Positions 7,038 through 13,707 of a stretch of 13,707 bases of DNA are shown here, one piece after another; within the stretch, counting starts at the first letter, position 1, and every line of letters begins with the position of its first letter. A model generated the notes under the pieces. The model made no database searches and was not told the DNA's origin. It worked only from the letters and a program-made list of their open reading frames with translations. Position numbers and translations under genes: made by a program. Source of the stretch: JAWLFI01 sp041685645 (lineage in GTDB: Bacteria; Bacteroidota; Bacteroidia; Chitinophagales; Saprospiraceae); assembly GCA_041685645.1 (NCBI GenBank), contig JAWLFI010000058.1, forward strand, positions 1-13,707, written 5' to 3'.

Positions 7038-7951
7038 GAACTCAGTTCGCTGTAATCGTTGGAGTTGCTCGCATCAATGTCAGTCAGAAGGTTATGAGCC
7101 CTTAGGCGTTCCTCTCTGCCAGCTCCTTTGAATATTTCTATCATTTCTTTGCGTTTGGAATTACAGAACATTTGGATGACTAAGCTATTGAAATACTGAC
7201 TATTGGCTTCTGATATTTTTTCTAGTGCTGTTAGGATATTTTGACGTGCCTGGGCTGGATTTTGCGACATGAGGTCTAATCCTTTTCTATGGTAGACATA
7301 CAGGGCTTCTCGAAAATCTACCATCCGACTGTTTTGAAGGTTTTCAAGAAGCGAGTGTCGAGTTCTGCCTTGATTAGACTTTCCTGAGGCCAACCAACCG
7401 CCCATTCCTTGTGCGGTTGAGTTCGGAATGGCATTGGCCACTTCTTGAGCAATTGTAAGGTACTTGCTTCCGCCTTGCTCGGTAAATGTTTCATAGTCAT
7501 AAGCCAGAAAAATATAAGCGTAGTACGAAAGTAATGATGAGAGTTGGTTGATATAGTTATTCGTGCTTTTTTGCATGGGCTGGAAAGGGTCAAACTTAAA
7601 GTTGACATTCTTGTCAACAAAGGAAATGACAGTCGTCACATACTCGGATCCATACACAGGTCGAGTCGCCTGGATTTGAATGTCTGCTTTAAATTGATTC
7701 CTCTCGTTGTCGGACTTGATGTTGATTTGCAGAGAAACTTCTATTCGTTCATCCGAACTATAGTCCACATCGGTCCATCGGGTACTGCTGTATAGGTTTT
7801 CAATATTGCTTTTGAGCTGATCGAATATTTTCGGATCCACTGTAGTCAATTGCGGAGTAGAGACATTCACATCTACGTCTAATTCCTGTCCCTGGGCAAA
7901 GGCAGAAAAACAGATGGACAGGATAAAAACAAATGCGTAATGAGAAGACAT
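7034..7951 (-). CDS. porD: DUF4835 family secreted protein, probable T9SS-associated PorD
   Basis: The 305-residue protein has a signal peptide (SHYAFVFILSICFSAFA, cleavage near residue 19, just before QGQE), so it acts in the periplasm or at the outer membrane. The mature N-terminus (QELDVDVNVSTPQLTTVDPKIFDQL) and internal blocks such as WTDVDYSSDERIEVSLQINI and SLLSYYAYIFLAYDYETF are hallmarks of DUF4835, a Bacteroidota-restricted family linked to type IX secretion as PorD. I recognise the family by these features and by its place directly after coaBC, which is conserved in the phylum; the PorD name is from memory and less certain than the family. No enzyme motif is visible. The gene lies 7 nt after coaBC and overlaps purN by 4 nt. 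A T9SS cargo gene in the same window agrees with a T9SS-bearing host. Confidence 0.8.
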   Translation of the reverse strand: MSSHYAFVFILSICFSAFAQGQELDVDVNVSTPQLTTVDPKIFDQLKSNIENLYSSTRWTDVDYSSDERIEVSLQINIKSDNERNQFKADIQIQATRPVYGSEYVTTVISFVDKNVNFKFDPFQPMQKSTNNYINQLSSLLSYYAYIFLAYDYETFTEQGGSKYLTIAQEVANAIPNSTAQGMGGWLASGKSNQGRTRHSLLENLQNSRMVDFREALYVYHRKGLDLMSQNPAQARQNILTALEKISEANSQYFNSLVIQMFCNSKRKEMIEIFKGAGREERLRAHNLLTDIDASNSNDYSELSS

Positions 7952-7958
7952 AGGATAC

Positions 7959-9164
7959 TTATTTATTCACCAATGAAACGATTTTTTCAAGAATATCGTG
8001 TGCTACAGCCTCTTTCGATTTTTGTAGGTATTTTTGGTGTCCTTCATCTCCAAATAAAATTTCAATCTGATTTTCATCTGATCCAAACGGAGATTGACCT
8101 TCTCCGGTGGCATTGAGTACGATAAAATCAAAGTTTTTCTTTTTGAGTTTTGCTCGTGCATTTTCAATTGGATCTGAGGTTTCCAGGGCAAAGCCAACCA
8201 TCCATTGATGATCTTGTTTTTGCCGGCCGAGATATTCTGCAATATCTCGAGTCGGCTCTAGCTCAATCTTCTGGATGTCTTTGGAGCTCTTGATTTTCTC
8301 TTTAGAAAAGTAAGCCGGTCGAAAATCACTCACCGCCGCGGCTAAAATAGCACCAGTCATTTCTGGGAACAGACTTTTGCATTGTTGAAACATTTCATCA
8401 GCCGTGTTGACTGAATAGATATGCAAATTGGGGTGTTTTGGAACATCGATTTGTAGTGGGCCCTTGACTAAATGGACGATTGCACCAAGCTTCAAGGCTT
8501 CCCGGCTTAAAGCCACACCCATTTTACCACTTGAGCGATTCCCTAAATAGCGAACCGGATCAAGGGGCTCTTGCGTAGGGCCGGCCGTAACGAGAATCGA
8601 TTGCCGGGAAAGGACTCCTTTCTCAGTGGAGAATGAATCTATAATTTTTGATACAATGGTTTCCGGCTCTGCCATGCGACCTTTTCCACTTAATCCACTG
8701 GCTAAAAATCCATCTTCTACATCAATGAGCTGGTGTCCGTAGGATTGCAATAAGTCGACGTTTTTTTTCGTCGCCGGGTGGCGCCACATATCCAAATCCA
8801 TAGCGGGGGCAAACCAAACGGGACATTTGGCAGATAAATAGGTAGCCAAAAGCATATTATCTGCAAATCCCTGAGCCATTTTTGCCAAAGTATGTGCGGT
8901 GGCCGGAGCAATGATAAAAGCATCGGCCCAAAGCCCTAACTCCACATGACTGTTCCAGTTTTTACCATCGGTGATATTACTAATGACGGGATGATTCGAA
9001 AGAGTACTAAATGTCAGTTCCCCGACAAATTGTTTGGCCGTTTCCGTGAGAATCACCTTGACCTCGGCGCCCTCTTCAATGAGTAAGCGCGTGAGCAATA
9101 CTGACTTGTAGGCAGCAATACTCCCTGTGACGCCCAGAACTATTTTGCGGCCCTTCAAAACCAT
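7959..9164 (-). CDS. coaBC: Bifunctional phosphopantothenoylcysteine decarboxylase / phosphopantothenate-cysteine ligase
   Basis: CoaBC carries out two successive steps of coenzyme A synthesis: CoaB joins cysteine to 4'-phosphopantothenate (CTP-dependent in bacteria) and CoaC decarboxylates the product with FMN. The CoaC half (1-178) has the FMN loop GVTGSIAAYK at 11-20, catalytic H73 in SHVELG, APATAHT at 86-92, APAMDLDMW at 119-127 and ASGLSGKGRM at 155-164. The CoaB half (about 187-401) has LVTAGPTQEPLDPVRY, GNRSSGKMG with N209, AAAVSDFRPA and the KEKIK lysines at 288-292. Two CoaC positions differ from the E. coli enzyme: the PXMN asparagine (N125) is D123, and the reducing cysteine (C158) aligns with S156. 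I believe both are usual in Bacteroidota. The gene lies 9 nt after rpoZ and 7 nt before porD. Confidence 0.96.
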   Translation of the reverse strand: MVLKGRKIVLGVTGSIAAYKSVLLTRLLIEEGAEVKVILTETAKQFVGELTFSTLSNHPVISNITDGKNWNSHVELGLWADAFIIAPATAHTLAKMAQGFADNMLLATYLSAKCPVWFAPAMDLDMWRHPATKKNVDLLQSYGHQLIDVEDGFLASGLSGKGRMAEPETIVSKIIDSFSTEKGVLSRQSILVTAGPTQEPLDPVRYLGNRSSGKMGVALSREALKLGAIVHLVKGPLQIDVPKHPNLHIYSVNTADEMFQQCKSLFPEMTGAILAAAVSDFRPAYFSKEKIKSSKDIQKIELEPTRDIAEYLGRQKQDHQWMVGFALETSDPIENARAKLKKKNFDFIVLNATGEGQSPFGSDENQIEILFGDEGHQKYLQKSKEAVAHDILEKIVSLVNK

Positions 9165-9173
9165 TGGAATATA

Positions 9174-9518
9174 TTAATCCTCTTTCTTCGCTCTCTCTTC
9201 CGGAAGGAAATAACTGAGATCACTATTGAGAAACTCATCAGTGGCAATCAAAGCAGGATTGGGTAACTTTTCGTAAAATTTAGAAATCTCTACTTGCTCC
9301 TTATTCTCTTCAATTTCTTCTATTGAATCAGTTACAGCAGCAAATTCTTCTAATTTACTAAGCAGTTCCTCTCTCAATTCTAAATTCAGCTGATTGGCTC
9401 TCTTTCCAATAATGGTTAGAGTCTCATATACATTTCCCGTAACGCTAATGAAATCTTCCATTCGTCTCGCCTCAGCATTGGGGTTGATTTCCTGTGCTCT
9501 GCTTTTTATATCATCCAT
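9174..9518 (-). CDS. rpoZ: RNA polymerase omega subunit (Rpb6-like)
   Basis: Omega is a small RNA polymerase subunit that helps fold and hold beta-prime. The 114-residue protein has the central Rpb6/omega core (about residues 27-60) with NVYETLTIIGKRANQL, matching the region around the conserved K/R-R-A motif of omega, followed by an acidic, Glu-rich helix and a C-terminal tail ending FLPEERAKKED. It is longer than E. coli omega (91) because of N- and C-terminal additions, as is common in Bacteroidota. Identification rests on this core plus its conserved place between bamD and coaBC. The ATG overlaps the bamD stop region by 8 nt (ATGGATGA), so translation is probably coupled to bamD; coaBC follows after 9 nt. 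Confidence 0.85.
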   Translation of the reverse strand: MDDIKSRAQEINPNAEARRMEDFISVTGNVYETLTIIGKRANQLNLELREELLSKLEEFAAVTDSIEEIEENKEQVEISKFYEKLPNPALIATDEFLNSDLSYFLPEERAKKED

Positions 9519-10329
9519 CGATTATAGTTTTAATTTCCTGTTTAGAATCAGATATGTACTTTTTCACCTCTTCAGCAAATTCGCTGTTGGGATATCTTTT
9601 TAAAAATTGCTCAGCAAGTTCTAAGGTCGTTGTATATCGTTCCTTCTTTTTAGAATAGATGCTGTTGTTCGCTAGCCGAAATTCGGCACGGGCCATTTTG
9701 TATCGGATCAATTCGGCTGCACTGGTTTCCGGGTAGTCTTGTAGTACGATTTCATAGGACTGCACAGCAGCCTGGTATCGCCTCATGTCATAGTATAAAT
9801 CTGCTCTGGCAATGGCTTTTTTCTCTAGCTTTTTTCTCAATTCATCGATGAGTTCATTGCACTCCTGTACCTTGTCGCTGTTGGGGAAGGTATTGACAAA
9901 TTGCTGTAATTCTTCTATTGCCTGTCGGGTGTAAGATTGCTCCAGCCTAAAATTGGGTGATAACAAATAGTTAGAATAGGCGGACATGAACATGGCTTCC
10001 TCTCTGTAGGGACTTGTGCCAAAAGTAGAAGAGAAATTCTTAAAGTAATATGAGGAAAGGATATATTGACCTAAATGATAGTAGGTATATGCGTATTTAA
10101 AGTACAATTCCTCAGCTTCTTTTTTCCCTTTGTAAGCACTTACTATTTGCTCAAACAGAGTTTGTGCCTTTAAATACTCTTCCTCATCGTAATAGTTCAT
10201 GCCGGCCTTGTACATGACCTGGCTATTGCCACTGGTTCTTACGCGCTCGAAGTCAGACTTACAGGCGCTGAACGCCAGGAAGCCAAGCGAAAAAATAAGA
10301 AAGATGCTGGTTTTGATAGTAGATCTCAT
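9511..10329 (-). CDS. bamD: Outer membrane protein assembly factor, TPR lipoprotein
   Basis: BamD is a lipoprotein of the BAM complex that inserts beta-barrel proteins into the outer membrane. From the ATG at 10329 the product has 272 residues, close to the family length. A lipoprotein signal (MRSTIKTSIFLIFSLGFLAF, then SAC) places the lipidated cysteine at C23. TPR-like helical hairpins follow: about 37-68 (YKAGMNYYDEEEYLKAQTLF), 75-106 (YFKYAYTYYHLGQY), 130-165, 174-200 (ADLYYDMRRYQAAVQSYEIV) and 235-255 (LELAEQFLKRYPNSEFAEEV). The frame is open a little further, to a TTG at 10341, but that TTG forms part of a promoter -7 box, so the downstream ATG is preferred. It is the first gene of the tight unit bamD-rpoZ-coaBC-porD-purN and overlaps rpoZ by 8 nt. 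Confidence 0.9.
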   Translation of the reverse strand: MRSTIKTSIFLIFSLGFLAFSACKSDFERVRTSGNSQVMYKAGMNYYDEEEYLKAQTLFEQIVSAYKGKKEAEELYFKYAYTYYHLGQYILSSYYFKNFSSTFGTSPYREEAMFMSAYSNYLLSPNFRLEQSYTRQAIEELQQFVNTFPNSDKVQECNELIDELRKKLEKKAIARADLYYDMRRYQAAVQSYEIVLQDYPETSAAELIRYKMARAEFRLANNSIYSKKKERYTTTLELAEQFLKRYPNSEFAEEVKKYISDSKQEIKTIIDG

Positions 10330-10338
10330 AATAGTCCA

Positions 10339-10370
10339 CAAAAGTACTGAAAAGAAAAGACTTAATCAAA
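10339..10370 (-). promoter_or_regulatory. Promoter of the bamD-rpoZ-coaBC-porD-purN operon
   Basis: On the minus strand a TTTG -33 box (10370-10367) is followed after exactly 20 nt by TACTTTTG (10346-10339), which matches the TAnnTTTG -7 box. This is the full primary promoter consensus of Bacteroidota. It sits in the 47-nt gap between the lolA stop and the bamD ATG at 10329. The -7 box ends 9 nt before that ATG, so the leader would be only a few nucleotides long. Confidence 0.75.
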
Positions 10371-10380
10371 AGGAGATTAA
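10362..10380 (-). terminator. Weak stem with T-rich tail at the lolA stop codon
   Basis: On the minus strand TTAATC (10380-10375, containing the lolA stop TAA) pairs with GATTAA (10367-10362) across a 7-nt loop and is followed by GTCTTTTCTTTT. The stem is only 6 bp and A+T-rich, so termination would be partial at most. It overlaps the -33 box of the bamD promoter, so read-through from lolA and fresh initiation could both feed the downstream operon. Confidence 0.3.
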
Positions 10381-11033
10381 TCTATGCGTAAGTCCTCCAC
10401 TTTTAAATTTGGATGACGCTCTGGATCAAAACTAAACTCCCCATTTGAAAAACTCGGATTCGTTGATATTGAGCTCAGGGCTAAGGTATATTTCACGCCG
10501 TCTCTTTCAAAGACCTTAAAATACTGGGGATGACCGGATGAATCATAAATGGCTATGCGAACTTTGATGATTTCCGATGCTGTATCCGTAGGTTTAAACT
10601 CGACAAAACGCAACAAGCCCTCATCGGTCATCTCTTCCCTGGTAATATCATACTCAAAATCTCCGTCCTTGTACATGGAGAGTAATTGATCCGGGTTCAT
10701 CGGTAGGGCATCGTCTTGCCCTACTTTGTAGATTTGAACTTCACCTAAGTCCGGATCATATACCCACTGAGAAGTTCCGTCTGATTTAAACCAGCGATCT
10801 CCAAGTGTCGCACTGTATTGCTCTCCGGACTTTTTCAAGTGGCCTTTCATTTCAATGTCCTCCTGTTCCGGGACTTCTATGGTCAGAGTGAAGTCAAAAG
10901 CGGCTCTCTCTCGTTCTGTAAATTCAACCTCCATACGGTCTAATAGTCGCGTGGCCTCTTTTTGGGCTTGAAGCTGAAAAACAAGTGGAGCGCTACAGAT
11001 GAGAAGAAAAACGAAGATTACTTTATATGACAT
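10377..11033 (-). CDS. lolA: Outer membrane lipoprotein carrier protein LolA family
   Basis: LolA is the periplasmic chaperone that carries lipoproteins from the inner to the outer membrane. The 218-residue protein starts with a signal peptide (MSYKVIFVFLLICSAPLVFQ, cleavage near 23). The mature part has the LolA-like beta-sheet pattern: FDFTLTIEVP (46-55), MKGHLKKSGEQYSATLGDRWFKSDG (62-86), SQWVYDPDLGEVQIYK (88-103), PMNPDQLLSMYKDGDFEYDI (111-130), and the end FSFDPERHPNLKVEDLRI (200-217), which is common in Bacteroidota LolA. No lipobox is seen, in keeping with a soluble carrier. It follows ftsK on the same strand with a 126-nt gap, a pairing common in the phylum, and lies just upstream of bamD, another outer-membrane assembly gene. 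Confidence 0.88.
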   Translation of the reverse strand: MSYKVIFVFLLICSAPLVFQLQAQKEATRLLDRMEVEFTERERAAFDFTLTIEVPEQEDIEMKGHLKKSGEQYSATLGDRWFKSDGTSQWVYDPDLGEVQIYKVGQDDALPMNPDQLLSMYKDGDFEYDITREEMTDEGLLRFVEFKPTDTASEIIKVRIAIYDSSGHPQYFKVFERDGVKYTLALSSISTNPSFSNGEFSFDPERHPNLKVEDLRID

Positions 11034-11050
11034 GAATATATCTTTTGAAT

Positions 11051-11058
11051 CAAACTTA
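11051..11058 (-). promoter_or_regulatory. Possible -7 promoter box for lolA
   Basis: On the minus strand TAAGTTTG matches TAnnTTTG and lies 17 nt before the lolA ATG. No TTG or TTTG is found 19-21 nt upstream, so this may be a chance match or a promoter with a weak -33 region. The rest of the ftsK-lolA gap shows no other clear signal. Confidence 0.3.
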
Positions 11059-11159
11059 TGCTGAAATCATTTTATTGTCTTTCAGGATAATACTTCAAAG
11101 GAATAATGGTTGCGTACGAGGGGTATATCTTTTGCACATCCACTACTGTATTAATGGCA

Positions 11160-13649
11160 CTAGTAGGGGGTGTTGTTTTTTTGATCCTCTAAACTTTCCA
11201 GAATGTGCTCGAGTTCATCAGTAGATTGAATCAAGACTTCTCTCGCTTTAGATCCCGCGTTGGCCCCCGTAATACCAAAATGCTCTAATTGATCCATGAT
11301 GCGTCCGGCTCTGTTGTACCCCAGTTTCAGTTTCCTTTGGATCATGGAGGTGGAACCATGTTGATTTTGAACCACCAGACGAGCCGCATCATTAAACATT
11401 TCATCCAGCTCATCTACACTGATAGCGCCCGGCTGTTCAGTTGCCTCACTATCGTATTCAGGCAATTGATAAGGCTCCGAATACCCTTGTTGCTCCTGAA
11501 TGTGTTGCAGCACTTTTTCTACTTCAGGTGTATCGACAAAGGCACATTGCAGTCGCACCAAATTACTATCAGAAGAGAAAAGCATATCTCCTCTACCAAT
11601 CAATTGGTCCGCTCCACCGGAATCTAAAATGGTTCGGGAATCCACCTTGGATGTTACTTTGAACGCCAGCCGAGCCGGGAAGTTGGCTTTGATAATTCCC
11701 GTGATAATGTTCACTGACGGCCGCTGAGTGGCAATGATAAGGTGAATGCCCACAGCCCGTGCAAGTTGAGCTAAACGGCCAATGGGAAGCTCAATTTCTT
11801 TTCCCGCCGTCATGATCAAATCCGCAAATTCATCAATGACTAATACAATGTAGGGCAAAAATTTATGCCCTTTGTGCGGATTGAGCTTGCGAGCGACAAA
11901 TTTGTTATTGTACTCTTTGAGATTCCGGGCATGTGCTTTTTTGAGTAAGTCATACCTTTGGTCCATTTCAATGCATAAAGAAGCCAGAGTGTTGACCACC
12001 TGGGACGTATCCGTGATGATCGCCTCATCCGTGTTTGGCAAACTAGCTAAAAAGTGCCTGTCAAGCAGGCTGTAGGGAAAAAGCTCTACCTTCTTGGGAT
12101 CCACCAACACCAACTTCAATTGGGAGGGATGCTTCTTGTAGAGCAATGACATTAGAATTGTGTTAATCCCCACAGACTTACCCTGACCGGTGGCTCCTGC
12201 AATCAGTAAATGGGGCATTTTTGCCAAGTCCGCTATGAAAACCTTATTTGAAATATCCTTACCTATAGCTATGGGCAGTTCCATCTTCGCATTTTGGAAC
12301 TTGGGGGATTCAAGCACTTCCTTTAGCGATACGATTTGCTTCCTTTTATTCGGAACCTCAATGCCGATCGTTCCTCTTCCGGGTATAGGAGCAATAATCC
12401 GGATGCCCAGTGCCGAAAGACTCAAGGCGATGTCGTCTTCCAGGTTTTTAATTTTTGAGATCCGAACACCTGGCGCAGGTACGATTTCGTAGAGTGTAAC
12501 GGTCGGCCCAATTGTTGCTCGTATTTTTGTAATCTCTATCTTATAGTTATAGAGCGTTTTGATGATTTGCTCTTTCTTTTGCTCCAGTTCGGCCTTGTCT
12601 ATCGAAATATTACTGTCATCGTGTTGCTCCAAAATCTCAAGAGGTGGATTTTTATAATGGGACAATTCCGCTGTCGGATCGTACAGGTCCGTTGCCGCAT
12701 CCCGATCTTCTTCTTGCGAACTAATATTAGCTGTACTCACTCCTTCAGTACTAATTTCGACCTCTAATTCATCATCATCTTTCTCCTTATCCTTATCCTT
12801 TTCTGTATCGAAACCGGTGACCGCTTCATAAGGCTCACTCTCTGTGGGCGTGTCTTCACCCAACGGCTCCTGTTCTGGTTTTTTCCCAATACCTTTCGCT
12901 TCTTTTTCGGCTACTTCATCACTCTCATCTTCAGTATCAGACGAAAGTTCGGATTCCGGTGCTTGAGTTTTTTCTGATGGCAGCTCATCCATATTGGTAG
13001 CATCTTCCTTTTCGAGCTTTGATCCATCGACTCTGGAGGTGTTCAGCCATTCAGACCAACGAGCGAATGAAATGGGTTTCAATTCGGGATTGAATAACCA
13101 GATGAAATACGCAACGACTATGCTTAATAACAAAAAGAATAAGCCAATATCACCCAGAAAGTTCGAAAACCAGCTACTCATTGCCTCCCCAAAAACCCCA
13201 CCCCATGGAAATGATTTTGTATTGAAAAAGAAGTCGAGCGAAACACTAAAAAAAACGACCACCAGAAGCGTGTAAAAGGAAAACCGAAAAAGTGAAGTCC
13301 ACTGCACCCCTCGCCACACCTCTAGTGAGAGTTTCGCTCCAATAAGGGTCAGCCCCAGTGAAGCAATACCAAATCCCCAATAAATCAACTGGTGGGATAA
13401 GATCGCTCCCAATCGCCCCGTAATATTACTCATCTCAAATTCATCGGAAAATAAATGTCCCCACTCGAATTGGTACACTTGTGATTGATCTAGCTGCCAG
13501 GTATTGATATAGGAAATACAGGCCAGAACGAGGTACATCGTAAAAACCGCGATGAATATGCTGAATATCTTTCGCCATCGCTCACCCGGCGTCCAGTTTT
13601 TGAAACCGCTAAGCTTATTTTTCTTACTACTTTTTTTTCTTCGGGCCAT
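11160..13649 (-). CDS. ftsK: DNA translocase FtsK
   Basis: FtsK is the division-septum ATPase that pumps DNA to complete chromosome segregation. The 829-residue protein has a basic N-terminus (MARRKKSSKKNK) and four transmembrane segments at about 28-48, 87-106, 120-141 and 166-186. A low-complexity, strongly acidic linker (about 206-345, with DKDKEKDDDE near 285-294) follows, and then the motor. Alpha and beta domains cover about 355-725, with Walker A GATGQGKS at 485-492, Walker B IVLVIDEF at 601-608 (D606, E607) and TQRPSVNIITG at 641-651. The winged-helix gamma domain at about 745-808 contains RAGRIMDQLEHFGITG and GSKAREVLI, and recognises polar DNA sequences that orient translocation. 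The linker is short compared with E. coli FtsK (1329 residues in all), as in other Bacteroidota. The gene is complete; lolA lies downstream. Confidence 0.97.
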   Translation of the reverse strand: MARRKKSSKKNKLSGFKNWTPGERWRKIFSIFIAVFTMYLVLACISYINTWQLDQSQVYQFEWGHLFSDEFEMSNITGRLGAILSHQLIYWGFGIASLGLTLIGAKLSLEVWRGVQWTSLFRFSFYTLLVVVFFSVSLDFFFNTKSFPWGGVFGEAMSSWFSNFLGDIGLFFLLLSIVVAYFIWLFNPELKPISFARWSEWLNTSRVDGSKLEKEDATNMDELPSEKTQAPESELSSDTEDESDEVAEKEAKGIGKKPEQEPLGEDTPTESEPYEAVTGFDTEKDKDKEKDDDELEVEISTEGVSTANISSQEEDRDAATDLYDPTAELSHYKNPPLEILEQHDDSNISIDKAELEQKKEQIIKTLYNYKIEITKIRATIGPTVTLYEIVPAPGVRISKIKNLEDDIALSLSALGIRIIAPIPGRGTIGIEVPNKRKQIVSLKEVLESPKFQNAKMELPIAIGKDISNKVFIADLAKMPHLLIAGATGQGKSVGINTILMSLLYKKHPSQLKLVLVDPKKVELFPYSLLDRHFLASLPNTDEAIITDTSQVVNTLASLCIEMDQRYDLLKKAHARNLKEYNNKFVARKLNPHKGHKFLPYIVLVIDEFADLIMTAGKEIELPIGRLAQLARAVGIHLIIATQRPSVNIITGIIKANFPARLAFKVTSKVDSRTILDSGGADQLIGRGDMLFSSDSNLVRLQCAFVDTPEVEKVLQHIQEQQGYSEPYQLPEYDSEATEQPGAISVDELDEMFNDAARLVVQNQHGSTSMIQRKLKLGYNRAGRIMDQLEHFGITGANAGSKAREVLIQSTDELEHILESLEDQKNNTPY

Positions 13650-13683
13650 GTTCCACTTCTTTTTTGCCTCGGCAGGGTCTAAA

Positions 13684-13691
13684 CAAAGCTA
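13684..13691 (-). promoter_or_regulatory. Probable -7 promoter box for ftsK
   Basis: On the minus strand TAGCTTTG matches TAnnTTTG and lies 34 nt before the ftsK ATG. The expected -33 position falls beyond the end of the window, so the second half of the promoter cannot be checked. Confidence 0.4.
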
Positions 13692-13707
13692 CTTGTTTCA
13701 CCTAATC

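Noticed and set aside
11034..11159. A small gene or strong terminator in the ftsK-lolA gap
   Set aside because: A short plus-strand frame from 11107 runs antisense into the ftsK end with no support, and I see no stable stem followed by T residues; only the possible lolA -7 box stands out.
13647..13707. Foreign or mobile DNA at the right window edge
   Set aside because: The bases upstream of ftsK look like an ordinary promoter region, with no inverted repeat ends, direct repeats or transposase fragment.

Overview
The window is a stretch of core chromosome from a member of the Bacteroidota. Four things point there: a secreted protein with a type IX secretion (T9SS) C-terminal sorting domain; a DUF4835/PorD-type protein directly after coaBC; the bamD-rpoZ-coaBC gene order; and promoters of the phylum-specific TAnnTTTG type, one of them with a TTTG -33 box at 20-nt spacing. 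No mobile element, CRISPR array, tRNA or rRNA gene was seen. Coding sequence fills nearly everything.

Plus-strand half (1-6449). The window opens inside efp (elongation factor P, C-terminal 101 residues). Then come accB and accC, the biotin carrier and biotin carboxylase of acetyl-CoA carboxylase, with short gaps of 18 and 27 nt that suggest one transcript. A 254-nt gap follows. It contains a block of about 136 nt at roughly 73% G+C, full of inverted repeats, and then a TAnnTTTG promoter ending 4 nt before the start of an MsbA-type ABC exporter gene. After a 58-nt gap holding a perfect 18-nt palindrome comes a T9SS cargo protein of unknown function. Its end overlaps the start of a PLP-dependent ACC deaminase/D-cysteine desulfhydrase family enzyme.

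Minus-strand half (6456-13649). Read in transcription order: ftsK (DNA translocase), lolA (lipoprotein carrier), then a tight five-gene unit bamD-rpoZ-coaBC-porD-purN with junctions of -8, +9, +7 and -4 nt. A good promoter lies between lolA and bamD. It implies that the annotated bamD start should be the ATG at 10329 and not an upstream TTG. purN ends tail to tail with the PLP enzyme, only 6 nt apart.

Functionally the window mixes fatty-acid and CoA supply (accB, accC, coaBC), outer-membrane building (lolA, bamD, the lipid-type exporter), T9SS (porD and one cargo protein), core transcription and translation (rpoZ, efp), purine synthesis (purN) and chromosome segregation (ftsK). I found no convincing undescribed multi-gene system. 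The least explained sequence is the GC-rich folded block at 2289-2426; next are the 18-nt palindrome at 4321-4338 and the altered active-site residues in CoaC.
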